DNA of 64,000 nucleotides from the NCBI GenBank assembly GCA_002419585.1, contig DIGJ01000033.1, positions 62,001-126,000 on the forward strand, given 5' to 3'. Both the position numbers and the translations under genes were made by a program. Shown one piece after another: positions 7,800 through 14,849 of the stretch (position 1 is its first letter; the number at the start of each line of letters is the position of its first letter). This stretch comes from Lachnoclostridium sp. UBA5725. GTDB lineage: Bacteria > Bacillota > Clostridia > Lachnospirales > Lachnospiraceae. Under the pieces are notes generated by a model. That model did not search any database and was not told the origin of the DNA. It saw only the letters and a program-made list of their open reading frames with translations.

Positions 7800-10106
7800 T
7801 TATGCCTCTTTATAATATTGTAAGGTGTTAACAATTTCTTCCGGTATATTTTTTCCATCCTTTTCTAGGGCATGCACACAAAGCTCTAGAGTACGAATTT
7901 TTGCAGCTTTTTCTTGATTATAGCGATTCATCGCCTCTGCAAACATCGGCTGTCCCTTTAAATTCTCTCTAATATCACGGGCAAACGGGCAATATGTTGC
8001 CAGCATTTCTCTTGTTACTTTGCTTAATCGAATTGCTCCTTGTGACTCATTGCGAACCCAGGCTTCATAGTCCGATACAAATACTTCTTTTGAATTATTA
8101 CGGCTTTTTTGAATTTGTGCTTTTAATTTTTCTTTTCGATCTTCGGATAACTCGCGGTTTTTACGATAAAACTGAATATAATCCATATATTCACTTGTCA
8201 GTGACTTATATTTGATATTATTCCAGGCTGTCCCCTGAATCGTTCTGCATAGCTCCCAGCGATATCTACCAAGGATCTTAATAAAGAGCTCCTGTAGATT
8301 TTTTACAGTAAAGCTAGGAAGTAAAAAGCGACCTTTTGAATCTCTCTTCCTGCCACTAAGATCTTGCCACATGACACCATTCTCTCCACTGTTTGGAAAT
8401 AAAATAATATCTGGAAAAACCTCTTTTACTACATATTCTCGCTTAATATTAATCTCTGCATTGTCATAAAATTCTTCGCGGTAAAATACACTGTAGTCAA
8501 TTTTCTTAAGTTCCTCTATTGCCTCATTTATTTTTTTACTAGTAACAAATGCTTTCTTTATTCCTGCTATGAATGAGCTTTCTTGCAAAAACGGAACAAA
8601 GGAGAGTATCTGCCCATTCACTAGACGATTATTATACTGGAACATGTTTTGAATTTCATAATCCAAGCGTGCCATTTTGTCATTTAGACGTTTAATTCCT
8701 TCTTCTTCTGTAATTTCGTTTGTTTTTCTTAGGGAACGAATATACTCCTCATAATCCAAGTCAAATTCACTTTTTGACGGAAGTTTCTTGCCAGTATAAA
8801 TGAGTGTTAACCACTGCTTCATATTGTAAACGCTACAAAGTCCAGCAGTTGTATCCTCCTCTAATTCAACAAGTTCTTCCAGCTGTTCTTCTCGAAGAAG
8901 TGTTTCATCCAAAAAACCATACTTAAGGAACAAGTCAATTACAAATGGACAATCTGGTTTGTTATATGCATTTAGAAATACCGCTTTATATATACTATAA
9001 TAAATACGGGATAATTCTTTTCTTAGCCTTCTACTTGCATCATCGGTTGCCATTTTATCACTAAGCTTTTTATATTCCTGCAATAATTTTCGAAATTCAT
9101 TTTCTACATCTTTTTCAATATTTGCAATCGAAAAAATAGTATCCAATGCATTCTGAAGGGATGCAATTTTTTGTTTTACTGAAACTCCCACTTCAGCTGG
9201 TGTTTCTCCAGAAATAATCATATAATAAAGGTTTTCCAATGGGTCCCGGTCAATGTGTAGCTGCTGACCCGTTCTCTTTTCAAATAACATATCAATATGA
9301 TTAATTTTTTCAACCATGCGATCAACGGAATCTACAAGTTCTCTGCTTGCATTCATTTTTTTTGCATTGATATCAATAATCAGCTTTGCGGTACGTTTAA
9401 AGAGACAATTTTCTCCAGTATCATAAAGCCGTTTTAAATTTGTACTTAAGTATCCTGCGATTTCCGAACATTCTAATATGAGCTGTCTTGCAAGCTCAGT
9501 TTGTTCTTCAATATAATAAAGGCAAACCGTTTCGTTTTGATAATAGGCCTTTTGTACCTCGATTGCAATACTCGCACATTCACTATAAAATTCTGCTTTA
9601 CGCATATCAAGAAGTTCACTTTTTTCATACATTCGTAATGTTTCAAGTTCTTCAAACGGTACTATCATATACTTAGTATTATTAGCTTCTGTTTTATACA
9701 AATCATAATAATTCCTTAAAAAAGTACATAAGTTATCAGCTTCATTCGAAAGTGCTGTGACATTCACACACAAATCACGAATATAACGACTTAAAGATGC
9801 TACCATTAAACCACCATATTCTTTGTTTGCTTTTATAATATTTTGTACATCCTCCGGTGATTTTACCGGAAACGGATATACTACTACATTATCAAATGCC
9901 GTATAGGAAACGCTATTACTCCCACTGTATAAATCACAAATTCCCAAAAAATTTCCCGAACCTAGAATTGTTTGCATTCCATCGCGGTGAACCAGTACCC
10001 TTCCTTTTAGGACAAGGCATACACTTTCAATCGGTTCCTGTTCTTCATAAATAGAAACCCCTTTTACAATTTGATTCATTACATTCATGTTAAGACTTAA
10101 TCCCAT
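7800..10106 (-). CDS. Large protein with N-terminal cyclic-nucleotide-binding-like fold, function unknown
   Basis: The 768-residue protein begins with a Crp-like beta-roll: VCLVLKGRVLVHRDG (29-43), then GSGNFLGICDLYSGSNSVSYTA (49-70), aligning with the phosphate-binding cassette. The canonical Glu of FGE (here LGI) and the Arg before the final Ser/Thr-Ala (here Ser-Tyr-Thr-Ala) are missing, so cAMP or cGMP binding is doubtful. The remaining 650 or so residues are predicted helical and polar, without membrane segments, a helix-turn-helix or a catalytic motif that I recognise. It is the first gene of a same-strand run with the TPR/pseudo-AAA protein and the pyrophosphatase. The product is probably cytosolic and multi-domain. 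Confidence 0.7.
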   Translation of the reverse strand: MGLSLNMNVMNQIVKGVSIYEEQEPIESVCLVLKGRVLVHRDGMQTILGSGNFLGICDLYSGSNSVSYTAFDNVVVYPFPVKSPEDVQNIIKANKEYGGLMVASLSRYIRDLCVNVTALSNEADNLCTFLRNYYDLYKTEANNTKYMIVPFEELETLRMYEKSELLDMRKAEFYSECASIAIEVQKAYYQNETVCLYYIEEQTELARQLILECSEIAGYLSTNLKRLYDTGENCLFKRTAKLIIDINAKKMNASRELVDSVDRMVEKINHIDMLFEKRTGQQLHIDRDPLENLYYMIISGETPAEVGVSVKQKIASLQNALDTIFSIANIEKDVENEFRKLLQEYKKLSDKMATDDASRRLRKELSRIYYSIYKAVFLNAYNKPDCPFVIDLFLKYGFLDETLLREEQLEELVELEEDTTAGLCSVYNMKQWLTLIYTGKKLPSKSEFDLDYEEYIRSLRKTNEITEEEGIKRLNDKMARLDYEIQNMFQYNNRLVNGQILSFVPFLQESSFIAGIKKAFVTSKKINEAIEELKKIDYSVFYREEFYDNAEINIKREYVVKEVFPDIILFPNSGENGVMWQDLSGRKRDSKGRFLLPSFTVKNLQELFIKILGRYRWELCRTIQGTAWNNIKYKSLTSEYMDYIQFYRKNRELSEDRKEKLKAQIQKSRNNSKEVFVSDYEAWVRNESQGAIRLSKVTREMLATYCPFARDIRENLKGQPMFAEAMNRYNQEKAAKIRTLELCVHALEKDGKNIPEEIVNTLQYYKEA

Positions 10107-10189
10107 GATTCATGCCCTCCTAATGGTAAAATGCATAGACACTATTTATTATAAATCAAAATGTTGAATTCTTAAAGTTATAATTCTAA

Positions 10190-10214
10190 TAAAAAAAGAC
10201 GCATTTGCGTCTTA
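10190..10214 (-). terminator. Rho-independent terminator of the SRP RNA
   Basis: On the minus strand the stem AAGACGCA/TGCGTCTT with a short AT loop (10197-10213) is followed at once by a run of T residues. It lies about 30 bases past the 3' end of the SRP RNA. Confidence 0.85.
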
Positions 10215-10241
10215 TTTATTAAATTTATTTATTAAATTAAT

Positions 10242-10503
10242 CCGCACGCCCTGCTTCGAATAAGATTGATAAACGTTACCTTTGCAGTTAACTCGGCCCA
10301 GGCACCCTTACGGCACACAAGAGGTTTCACTTAGTGCTGCTTCATTCCTGACCTGACACGATTCATGAATTCCTGTTGCGTAAGACCCAAACGTCAACAT
10401 CACTTACAAAGGGCAGCTTTACGAACCTATACCCTAGGCAGAACAACACCCCTGCTATAGCGGATTGCAGGTACAGGGCACCGCTGACTCCCCGGCTGTG
10501 CGG
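10242..10503 (-). ncRNA. ffs: Signal recognition particle RNA, large Gram-positive type
   Basis: The minus strand carries the conserved SRP domain IV hairpin: GTGTCAGGTCAGGAATGAAG then CAGCAC at about 10341-10366, with the GGTCAGG/AAGCAG asymmetric internal loop bound by Ffh and a GNAR-type loop. The ends pair (CCGCAC at 10498-10503 with GTGCGG at 10242-10247), closing a roughly 262-nt molecule that includes the Alu-like domain, as in Bacillus and clostridial scRNA. It lies downstream of tadA, as in many Firmicutes, has its own promoter inside the tadA 3' end and ends at a strong terminator. Exact ends are inferred from pairing. The 5' end may arise by processing of a longer transcript. Confidence 0.95.
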
Positions 10504-10543
10504 AAATATTATGACATTTTAAGCACTAGATAGTGCACTCACA

Positions 10544-10572
10544 AGTATAAATGTTTTACAATGTTCTGTCAA
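10544..10572 (-). promoter_or_regulatory. Strong sigma-A promoter for SRP RNA
   Basis: On the minus strand TTGACA (10567-10572, inside the tadA 3' coding end) and TATACT (10544-10549) are exactly 17 bases apart. Transcription would begin around 10537, about 35 nt before the mature 5' end, which fits a processed precursor. Confidence 0.8.
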
Positions 10573-11038
10573 GACCAATGCTTTTCTTTTTTTCTTCTCG
10601 AAGCTCTTTAAAAAATTTGGTTAAAAGTGCGCTACATTCTTCTACCAGTATTCCTCGTTCAATGATAACTTTATGGTTGAATTGTTCCATTTCTAACAGA
10701 TTAATAATAGAGCCTGCACATCCAGCCTTTGGATTCATGCTTCCAATCACCACTCGTTTCATTCTTGACTGTACAATGGCCCCTGCACACATTTGGCAAG
10801 GTTCGAGCGTAATGTACATCGTACAGTCTTCCAATCTCCAGTCTCCCATTACTTTGCTAGCTTTTCGAATGGCAAGTAGTTCTGCATGCGCCAACGGATT
10901 TTTACTTGTGTTACGTTTATTATAACCCCTGGCAATAATTTTATCCTGATATACAATCACGCATCCAATCGGCACTTCCTTGATCTGATACGCTTTTTTT
11001 GCCTGTTTAATTGCCTCTTTCATATATTTTACATCCAT
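10556..11038 (-). CDS. tadA: tRNA-specific adenosine deaminase
   Basis: TadA deaminates A34 to inosine in tRNA-Arg(ACG). The 160-residue protein has the zinc deaminase signature: HAE (51-53, with E53 as proton shuttle) and PCxxC (80-84). An upstream in-frame ATG at 11066-11068 would add ten residues, but AAGGAG lies nine bases before ATG at 11036-11038 and nothing resembling a ribosome site precedes the longer form, so the shorter start is chosen. Placement directly upstream of the SRP RNA is the usual Firmicutes arrangement. It is divergent from the acetyltransferase that starts at 11125. Confidence 0.95.
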   Translation of the reverse strand: MDVKYMKEAIKQAKKAYQIKEVPIGCVIVYQDKIIARGYNKRNTSKNPLAHAELLAIRKASKVMGDWRLEDCTMYITLEPCQMCAGAIVQSRMKRVVIGSMNPKAGCAGSIINLLEMEQFNHKVIIERGILVEECSALLTKFFKELREEKKKSIGLDRTL

Positions 11039-11124
11039 TGATGAAAACTCCTTAACACTTTTTACCATAATTTTGATATACTAATAATAAAATTATGATA
11101 GCACGAACCGAAAGAGGTGGCAAC

Positions 11125-11676
11125 ATGGACTTAATTTATAACACAGCACGTCTAACTTTGCGTATACTTCATTCCACTTATGCACAAGACGTTTGTGATT
11201 TTTATAAAAAAAATAGGGATACTTTTGAAGCAGTGGAGCCTCCTCGTATCCCCAATTTCTATACGATAGATTTTCATCGTTCCAATCTGTCCAATGAATA
11301 CAATGAATTTATACAAGGTAAGTATATTCGCTTTTATTTATTTGAGCAAAAAAAACCAGAAACTATAATTGGTTCTGTCTGTTTCAATGCATTTCGTCAT
11401 GGTTGTTTTCAAAGCTGTGTCGTAGGGTATAAAATGGATCAAGACTATTGTAATTTAGGTTACATGACAGAATGCTTGGATTATACCATTCATCAGCTTA
11501 TTGCAAAGGAATATGGCATTCATCGCATTGAGGCTATGGTATTACCTAACAATTATTCTTCCATTCAAGTCCTTAGTAAATTAGGATTTGAAAATGAAGG
11601 AATCACCAGAGATTATGCAAAATTAAATGGTATTTGGTGCGATCATTTGAGATACTCGATACTTGTATACCAATAG
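11125..11676 (+). CDS. GNAT-family N-acetyltransferase (RimJ/RimL type)
   Basis: This 183-residue protein has the order of a RimL-like acetyltransferase: N-terminal TARLTLRILHSTYAQDV, central IIGSVCFNAF and a C-terminal acetyl-CoA binding region ending YGIHRIEAMVLPNNYSS then LSKLGFENEGI. Such enzymes acetylate protein N-termini, peptides or small molecules; the substrate is not predictable. The start at 11125 is preferred over the ATG at 11095 because AGAGGTGG lies four bases upstream of it. Its 3' end overlaps the convergent downstream gene by 34 bases. Confidence 0.88.
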   Translation: MDLIYNTARLTLRILHSTYAQDVCDFYKKNRDTFEAVEPPRIPNFYTIDFHRSNLSNEYNEFIQGKYIRFYLFEQKKPETIIGSVCFNAFRHGCFQSCVVGYKMDQDYCNLGYMTECLDYTIHQLIAKEYGIHRIEAMVLPNNYSSIQVLSKLGFENEGITRDYAKLNGIWCDHLRYSILVYQ

Positions 11677-12455
11677 CCAAAGTCTCCGTATTGCAGTTTT
11701 CCACCATTTTTGGGATAAAAATTGTGGAATCCCGATCGATTTGCAATCATTTCTTCACGTTTGCAAAAAATGCCCGGCACTCCTAGAACAAACCGATTGT
11801 TTTTTTGCATAACCCCAAGATGTCCGAAACGGTAATATCCATGCAACATAAAATTATCGGTTACCGCATAAGCAAATCGTTCTAATAAATCGGTTAAAGT
11901 ATAAGGAGAGAAAAACGAATTAACTGCAAACAATTCTATTTCATCTTCGTGATTATCTACTATATTAATGTTTGCTCTTTCAATTTCATCTTCTTCTACT
12001 TTAATCTCAGCCGTCTCCACTGCAACTACTTCTTCCTCCTCTTCCTCCTTCCCCTCCCTCGCCTGGTTAAATACATGAAATTCGTTAAATACTAATGGCT
12101 TATCATCCCATTCTGTTCCAAAATACTTGTCATCCGCCAGGTATAATATAAGTCCACCTATCTTATCAAAATGAATGGCGGAGTTTCCTAATTGGTCTAT
12201 CGTCGTAAGTATTTGCGCATCACCCTTGCCATTTTTAAAGGTAACCTCGCCTAGTGGTATGGCAACAAAATCTACTTCATCGCGTGAAAATCCATATAAA
12301 TTGATACTTGCATTTGCAAAACTTTTAACCTGCATATGGATTGTTATTTTGCATTGATTTTCTTTTGTTTCAACACGGGCATATCCAACATTATTTTTCT
12401 TGATTTTCATTTCATAATTATAGATGTAAGAAACAAAGCGTCTATAGTTATTCAT
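11643..12455 (-). CDS. Conserved hypothetical protein, DUF6128-like
   Basis: The N-terminal 130 residues (NYRRFVSYIYNYEM, then a beta-rich domain with GLILYLADDKYFGTEWDDK) resemble a domain I associate with Lachnospiraceae DUF6128 proteins, whose function is unknown. An acidic linker (EEEEEE region around 137-175) joins it to a C-terminal domain of about 90 residues rich in aromatics (FMLHGYYRFGHLGV, GFHNFYPKNGG, YGDFGYWY). No signal peptide or membrane segment. The ribosome site GGAGGG precedes the ATG. The 3' end overlaps the convergent acetyltransferase by 34 bases. The family label comes from memory of the pattern and should be treated as provisional. Confidence 0.68.
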   Translation of the reverse strand: MNNYRRFVSYIYNYEMKIKKNNVGYARVETKENQCKITIHMQVKSFANASINLYGFSRDEVDFVAIPLGEVTFKNGKGDAQILTTIDQLGNSAIHFDKIGGLILYLADDKYFGTEWDDKPLVFNEFHVFNQAREGKEEEEEEVVAVETAEIKVEEDEIERANINIVDNHEDEIELFAVNSFFSPYTLTDLLERFAYAVTDNFMLHGYYRFGHLGVMQKNNRFVLGVPGIFCKREEMIANRSGFHNFYPKNGGKLQYGDFGYWYTSIEYLK

Positions 12456-12470
12456 CTTTTCCCTCCAAAA

Positions 12471-12516
12471 GAAAAAATCCTTTTTTCAATAATATATTCA
12501 TTGAAAAAAGGATTTA
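12471..12516 (-). terminator. Terminator after the phosphatase gene
   Basis: A near-perfect 16-bp inverted repeat (AAATCCTTTTTTCAAT at 12475-12490, complement at 12500-12515) is followed on the minus strand by a T-rich run. It separates the phosphatase from the next minus-strand gene. Confidence 0.8.
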
Positions 12517-12537
12517 TGAAATCATTCCTAGTAAGTT

Positions 12538-13002
12538 CTATTTTTCCATTTTATTAAATATCTCGTTGAGCAAGGAAACGCATCCTTCCACAACATCCTC
12601 ATAGGTCTTATCAAAATCACCTGTGTACCAAGGATCTGCAATGTCTCTTGGATGATCGGTATAATCCAGTAGACGCTTTACTTTGTTTTCATTATCATGG
12701 CCTATGATTCGTAGCATGTTCACTACATTTCGTTGGTCCATTCCAAGTACGTAATCGTAACTGGCATAGTCTTTTTTACGAAGCTGAACTGCCGTTTTTC
12801 CTGCGATAGAAATACCGTATTCTTTTAGCTTATTTCTAGTGCCGTGGTGCACTGGATTGCCGATTTCCTCGGTGCTGGTGGCGGAGGAAGCGATAATGAA
12901 CTGATCCTTTAGCCCCCGCTTTTCCACCATGTCTTTTAGTACAAATTCTGCCATTGGTGAACGGCAGATATTGCCGTGGCAGACGAACATTACTTTTATC
13001 AT
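12538..13002 (-). CDS. Low-molecular-weight protein-tyrosine phosphatase
   Basis: The 154-residue protein has the active-site loop CHGNICRS (C8, R14) and the general acid in DIADPW (D123), the complete catalytic set of LMW-PTPs. It would dephosphorylate tyrosine- or arginine-phosphorylated proteins in the cytoplasm; a YwlE-like arginine phosphatase cannot be excluded. An AAGGAG ribosome site lies nine bases upstream, and its first bases overlap the stop codon of an upstream integrase remnant, so an old insertion ends right against this gene and may have replaced its native promoter. No tyrosine kinase or capsule genes are adjacent. Confidence 0.92.
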   Translation of the reverse strand: MIKVMFVCHGNICRSPMAEFVLKDMVEKRGLKDQFIIASSATSTEEIGNPVHHGTRNKLKEYGISIAGKTAVQLRKKDYASYDYVLGMDQRNVVNMLRIIGHDNENKVKRLLDYTDHPRDIADPWYTGDFDKTYEDVVEGCVSLLNEIFNKMEK

Positions 13003-13015
13003 GTGTGCTAACTCC

Positions 13016-13210
13016 TTATAAACGCTTGATTGTATTGAGTTTTGCTAATCCCTTTGATAATGGGTCTGATGCTGTTAGTTTCCAACTATAAACTGTCTTT
13101 TTATTTCCAAAAGCATCCATATATTTATATTCCTATTGTCCATCTTTTCTTTGGCTCTCATCATTCCATAATTTGCGACCTTTACTGTCACGTCTTACTT
13201 CATCTGGCAT
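13016..13210 (-). pseudogene. Tn916-type integrase, N-terminal remnant
   Basis: The minus strand from ATG at 13208-13210 (AAAGGAG ribosome site) reads RRDSKGRKLWNDESQRKDGQ, then a TAG stop, then EYKYMDAFGNKKTVYSWKLT and about 16 more codons to a stop at 13016. This matches the arm-binding N-terminal domain of the Tn916 tyrosine recombinase (RRDNRGR, ESQRKDG, YKYID, VYSWKL). The catalytic domain is absent: the frame ends against the phosphatase ribosome site. With an internal stop and loss of the C-terminal 85 percent it is a dead remnant, evidence of a conjugative transposon that inserted and was later deleted. Confidence 0.85.
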
Positions 13211-13236
13211 ATCAAAAACTCCTTTCTCAATCGAAG

Positions 13237-13280
13237 AGAGCCAAGCTATGATATATTAAATATAGCATAAACATGGCTCT
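13237..13280. repeat. Hairpin-forming inverted repeat upstream of integrase remnant
   Basis: AGAGCCA (13237-13243) pairs with TGGCTCT (13274-13280), and an inner CTATG/CATA-rich stem lies between. It sits about 30 bases before the integrase remnant start. It may be a leftover regulatory or terminator structure of the former element; no strong T run follows on either strand. Confidence 0.4.
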
Positions 13281-13371
13281 TTATCTATCTGATTCTTATT
13301 CTTCAAGTGGATATTAGTAATCCGCTCTGTGATTACCCTTATACCCTGCTTGCCACTTTTATTTATTAACT

Positions 13372-13758
13372 TTACTTTTTTGCACCAAAAGACAGATTTT
13401 CGCTCTTAGATGGATTTCGTGTACAATCGAATATCATCTTTTTTCTATAATCAGATGGAGCTACACCCATTACTTTTTTAAAAGAAGTTGTAAATCCCGT
13501 TGGAGTTAAAAACCCAACCTTTGATGCTATTTCATCAATGCGCAGATTCGTTTCGAGTAATAAATGTGAAGCTCTGTCTGCTTTCATTTCAAGTATATAT
13601 TCCGTGATTGTTTTGCCTGTAAACTGTTTGAACAGCGTCTTTAATTTTGTGCCACTCATAGCCAAAATCATTATCAAGTCTCGCTGCTTTATCTCTTTTT
13701 CTAAAGAAGAATTTATATAGTCTATAGCAGTTAGAATATGTTTATAATCTTCGGGGAT
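13372..13758 (-). pseudogene. AraC-family regulator remnant (DNA-binding domain only)
   Basis: An open frame of 128 residues begins directly after a stop codon at 13759-13761 and has no start codon with a ribosome site near its beginning. It encodes the paired helix-turn-helix AraC domain: PEDYKHILTAIDYINSSLEK, then TKLKTLFKQFTGKTITEYI and a second HTH, RIDEIASKVGFLTPTGFTTS followed by FKKVMGVAPSDYRKK. The effector-binding N-terminal half of a normal AraC protein (about 280 residues) is missing. Translation from an internal ATG could still give a 101-residue fragment lacking the first helix. Position between an integrase remnant and palindromic repeats suggests decay within a former insertion. 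Confidence 0.75.
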
Positions 13759-13783
13759 CTAACCTTTTTTTCATATAGAACAA

Positions 13784-13835
13784 AGAGTTTGCCTCGGCAA
13801 ACTCTCGCACTGAGTGCGCATCCTGCACGGAGTGC
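13784..13835. repeat. Cluster of three short palindromes
   Basis: Three adjacent hairpins in 52 bases: AGAGTTTGCC/GGCAAACTCT with a 2-base spacer (13784-13805), CGCAC/GTGCG (13806-13818) and GCAC/GTGC (13825-13835). The region is GC-richer than its surroundings. It resembles dispersed intergenic palindromic elements; copies elsewhere cannot be checked here. Confidence 0.7.
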
Positions 13836-13867
13836 TTTTATGTAATCGGACATAATTTACTATTACA

Positions 13868-13914
13868 TAAAAAAGAGCAAGAATTATCACACCGAAATCA
13901 ATAACTCTTACTCT
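13868..13914 (-). terminator. Terminator of the lipoprotein gene
   Basis: On the minus strand an imperfect stem of about 14 bp (AGAGTAAGAGTTAT with ATAATTCTTGCTCT) is followed by six T residues, about 40 bases past the lipoprotein stop. Confidence 0.75.
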
Positions 13915-13955
13915 CATCATTCATATTAGCTGTTTCGAAAATCCATTAAATCTAT

Positions 13956-14588
13956 CTACCTTGGGTCACGACCTCCTTCTATATCATAATACCAGTCCCA
14001 GCCCTCTTCTGCTTCTGTTATATCCTTATCTGTCCTGTGAAAAACAATGCTTTTAACAACTTTAGAACCGTTCATCCAGCAGGCTGTCTTTCCAGAGTAA
14101 TAACTTGTGAATGTAATGGAATCACTGCTCTCATCATAGATAAGTTCTTCCTTTGTATCCACCATCATATTAGGATTGTCCGGGGATGGGCAATCGTGAG
14201 AGTCGCTGAACTCAAGTCCGCTTTCGATTTCACTCACAAATGAGCCATCTTCTCTGGTTACCTTAAACCATTGATCATGCTCAGGATAATATATAATGGC
14301 ATCAAGTGCAAAAGAAGTATCCGTTAATGCACGCTCCCTTACACCCAGTATCCATCCTTCCTCAGACTCCCATACTCCGGTCAATGTTTTTTCATCCTCT
14401 GTCAAGCGACTATTCTCCAGAATAGCACCCACGGTCTCTGTTTCTGTAACATTCGTTATTTCATCATTGTTTCCTTCTGGTCTGTTCACTCTTTGAATAT
14501 TTTCAGTTACCACTTCTTTCATTTCCCCGCATGCCATAAGGCTCAGCGCCATAAATCCTGTCAAAACAATTGATAAAAATCTTTTCAT
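13956..14588 (-). CDS. Putative lipoprotein, function unknown
   Basis: A 210-residue protein with a lipoprotein signal: MKRFLSIVLTGFMALSLMAC, lipobox LMAC with Cys20, so it should be anchored to the outer face of the cytoplasmic membrane. After a Thr/Glu-rich linker, residues about 68-205 form a beta-rich domain (LTGVWESEEGWILGV ... DSITFTSYYSGKTACWMNG) that I do not recognise. A GAGGTGA ribosome site precedes the ATG and overlaps the stop of the upstream membrane-protein fragment. The terminator at 13868-13914 closes the unit. It probably shares a transcript with the LuxR-type regulator region upstream, but the link is only positional. Confidence 0.75.
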   Translation of the reverse strand: MKRFLSIVLTGFMALSLMACGEMKEVVTENIQRVNRPEGNNDEITNVTETETVGAILENSRLTEDEKTLTGVWESEEGWILGVRERALTDTSFALDAIIYYPEHDQWFKVTREDGSFVSEIESGLEFSDSHDCPSPDNPNMMVDTKEELIYDESSDSITFTSYYSGKTACWMNGSKVVKSIVFHRTDKDITEAEEGWDWYYDIEGGRDPR

Positions 14589-14594
14589 TCTAAG

Positions 14595-14795
14595 TCACCT
14601 CGTATGATAAGCTTGTAGCAATGATATTTTAGCTGCACTCGCAATTGACGGAACCGATGCTAATATTGCAATCAGTGTCAGACAAGCACATGCACTTGGT
14701 ATTATAATACGAATCCTCATTTTTCTCATTAATTTTATGAAATAGCAACCACAAAGTACATAGATCAGATTAAGATTCGTTGGTAAAATCTTCAC
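14595..14795 (-). pseudogene. Possible C-terminal remnant of an FtsX-type ABC permease
   Basis: The 66-codon frame encodes a hydrophobic helix (IIIPSACACLTLIAILASVP) followed by AAKISLLQAYHTR. That pattern, a last membrane helix and then a short basic tail with LLQAY, is how FtsX/MacB-type permeases end. The rest of such a permease (hundreds of residues) is absent, the only start is a GTG without a convincing ribosome site, and the frame is open a little upstream. It may be a truncated permease or a chance ORF. Its TGA overlaps the ribosome site of the lipoprotein gene, which argues it was once translated. Confidence 0.35.
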
Positions 14796-14849
14796 ATCTT
14801 TTATTATATCCCATATAAAAAAGCATAAAAGTGTCTTCGTGTTGTCTTA

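Noticed and set aside
13042..13251. 69-codon plus-strand frame
   Set aside because: It is antisense to the recognisable integrase remnant and has no ribosome site or family match.
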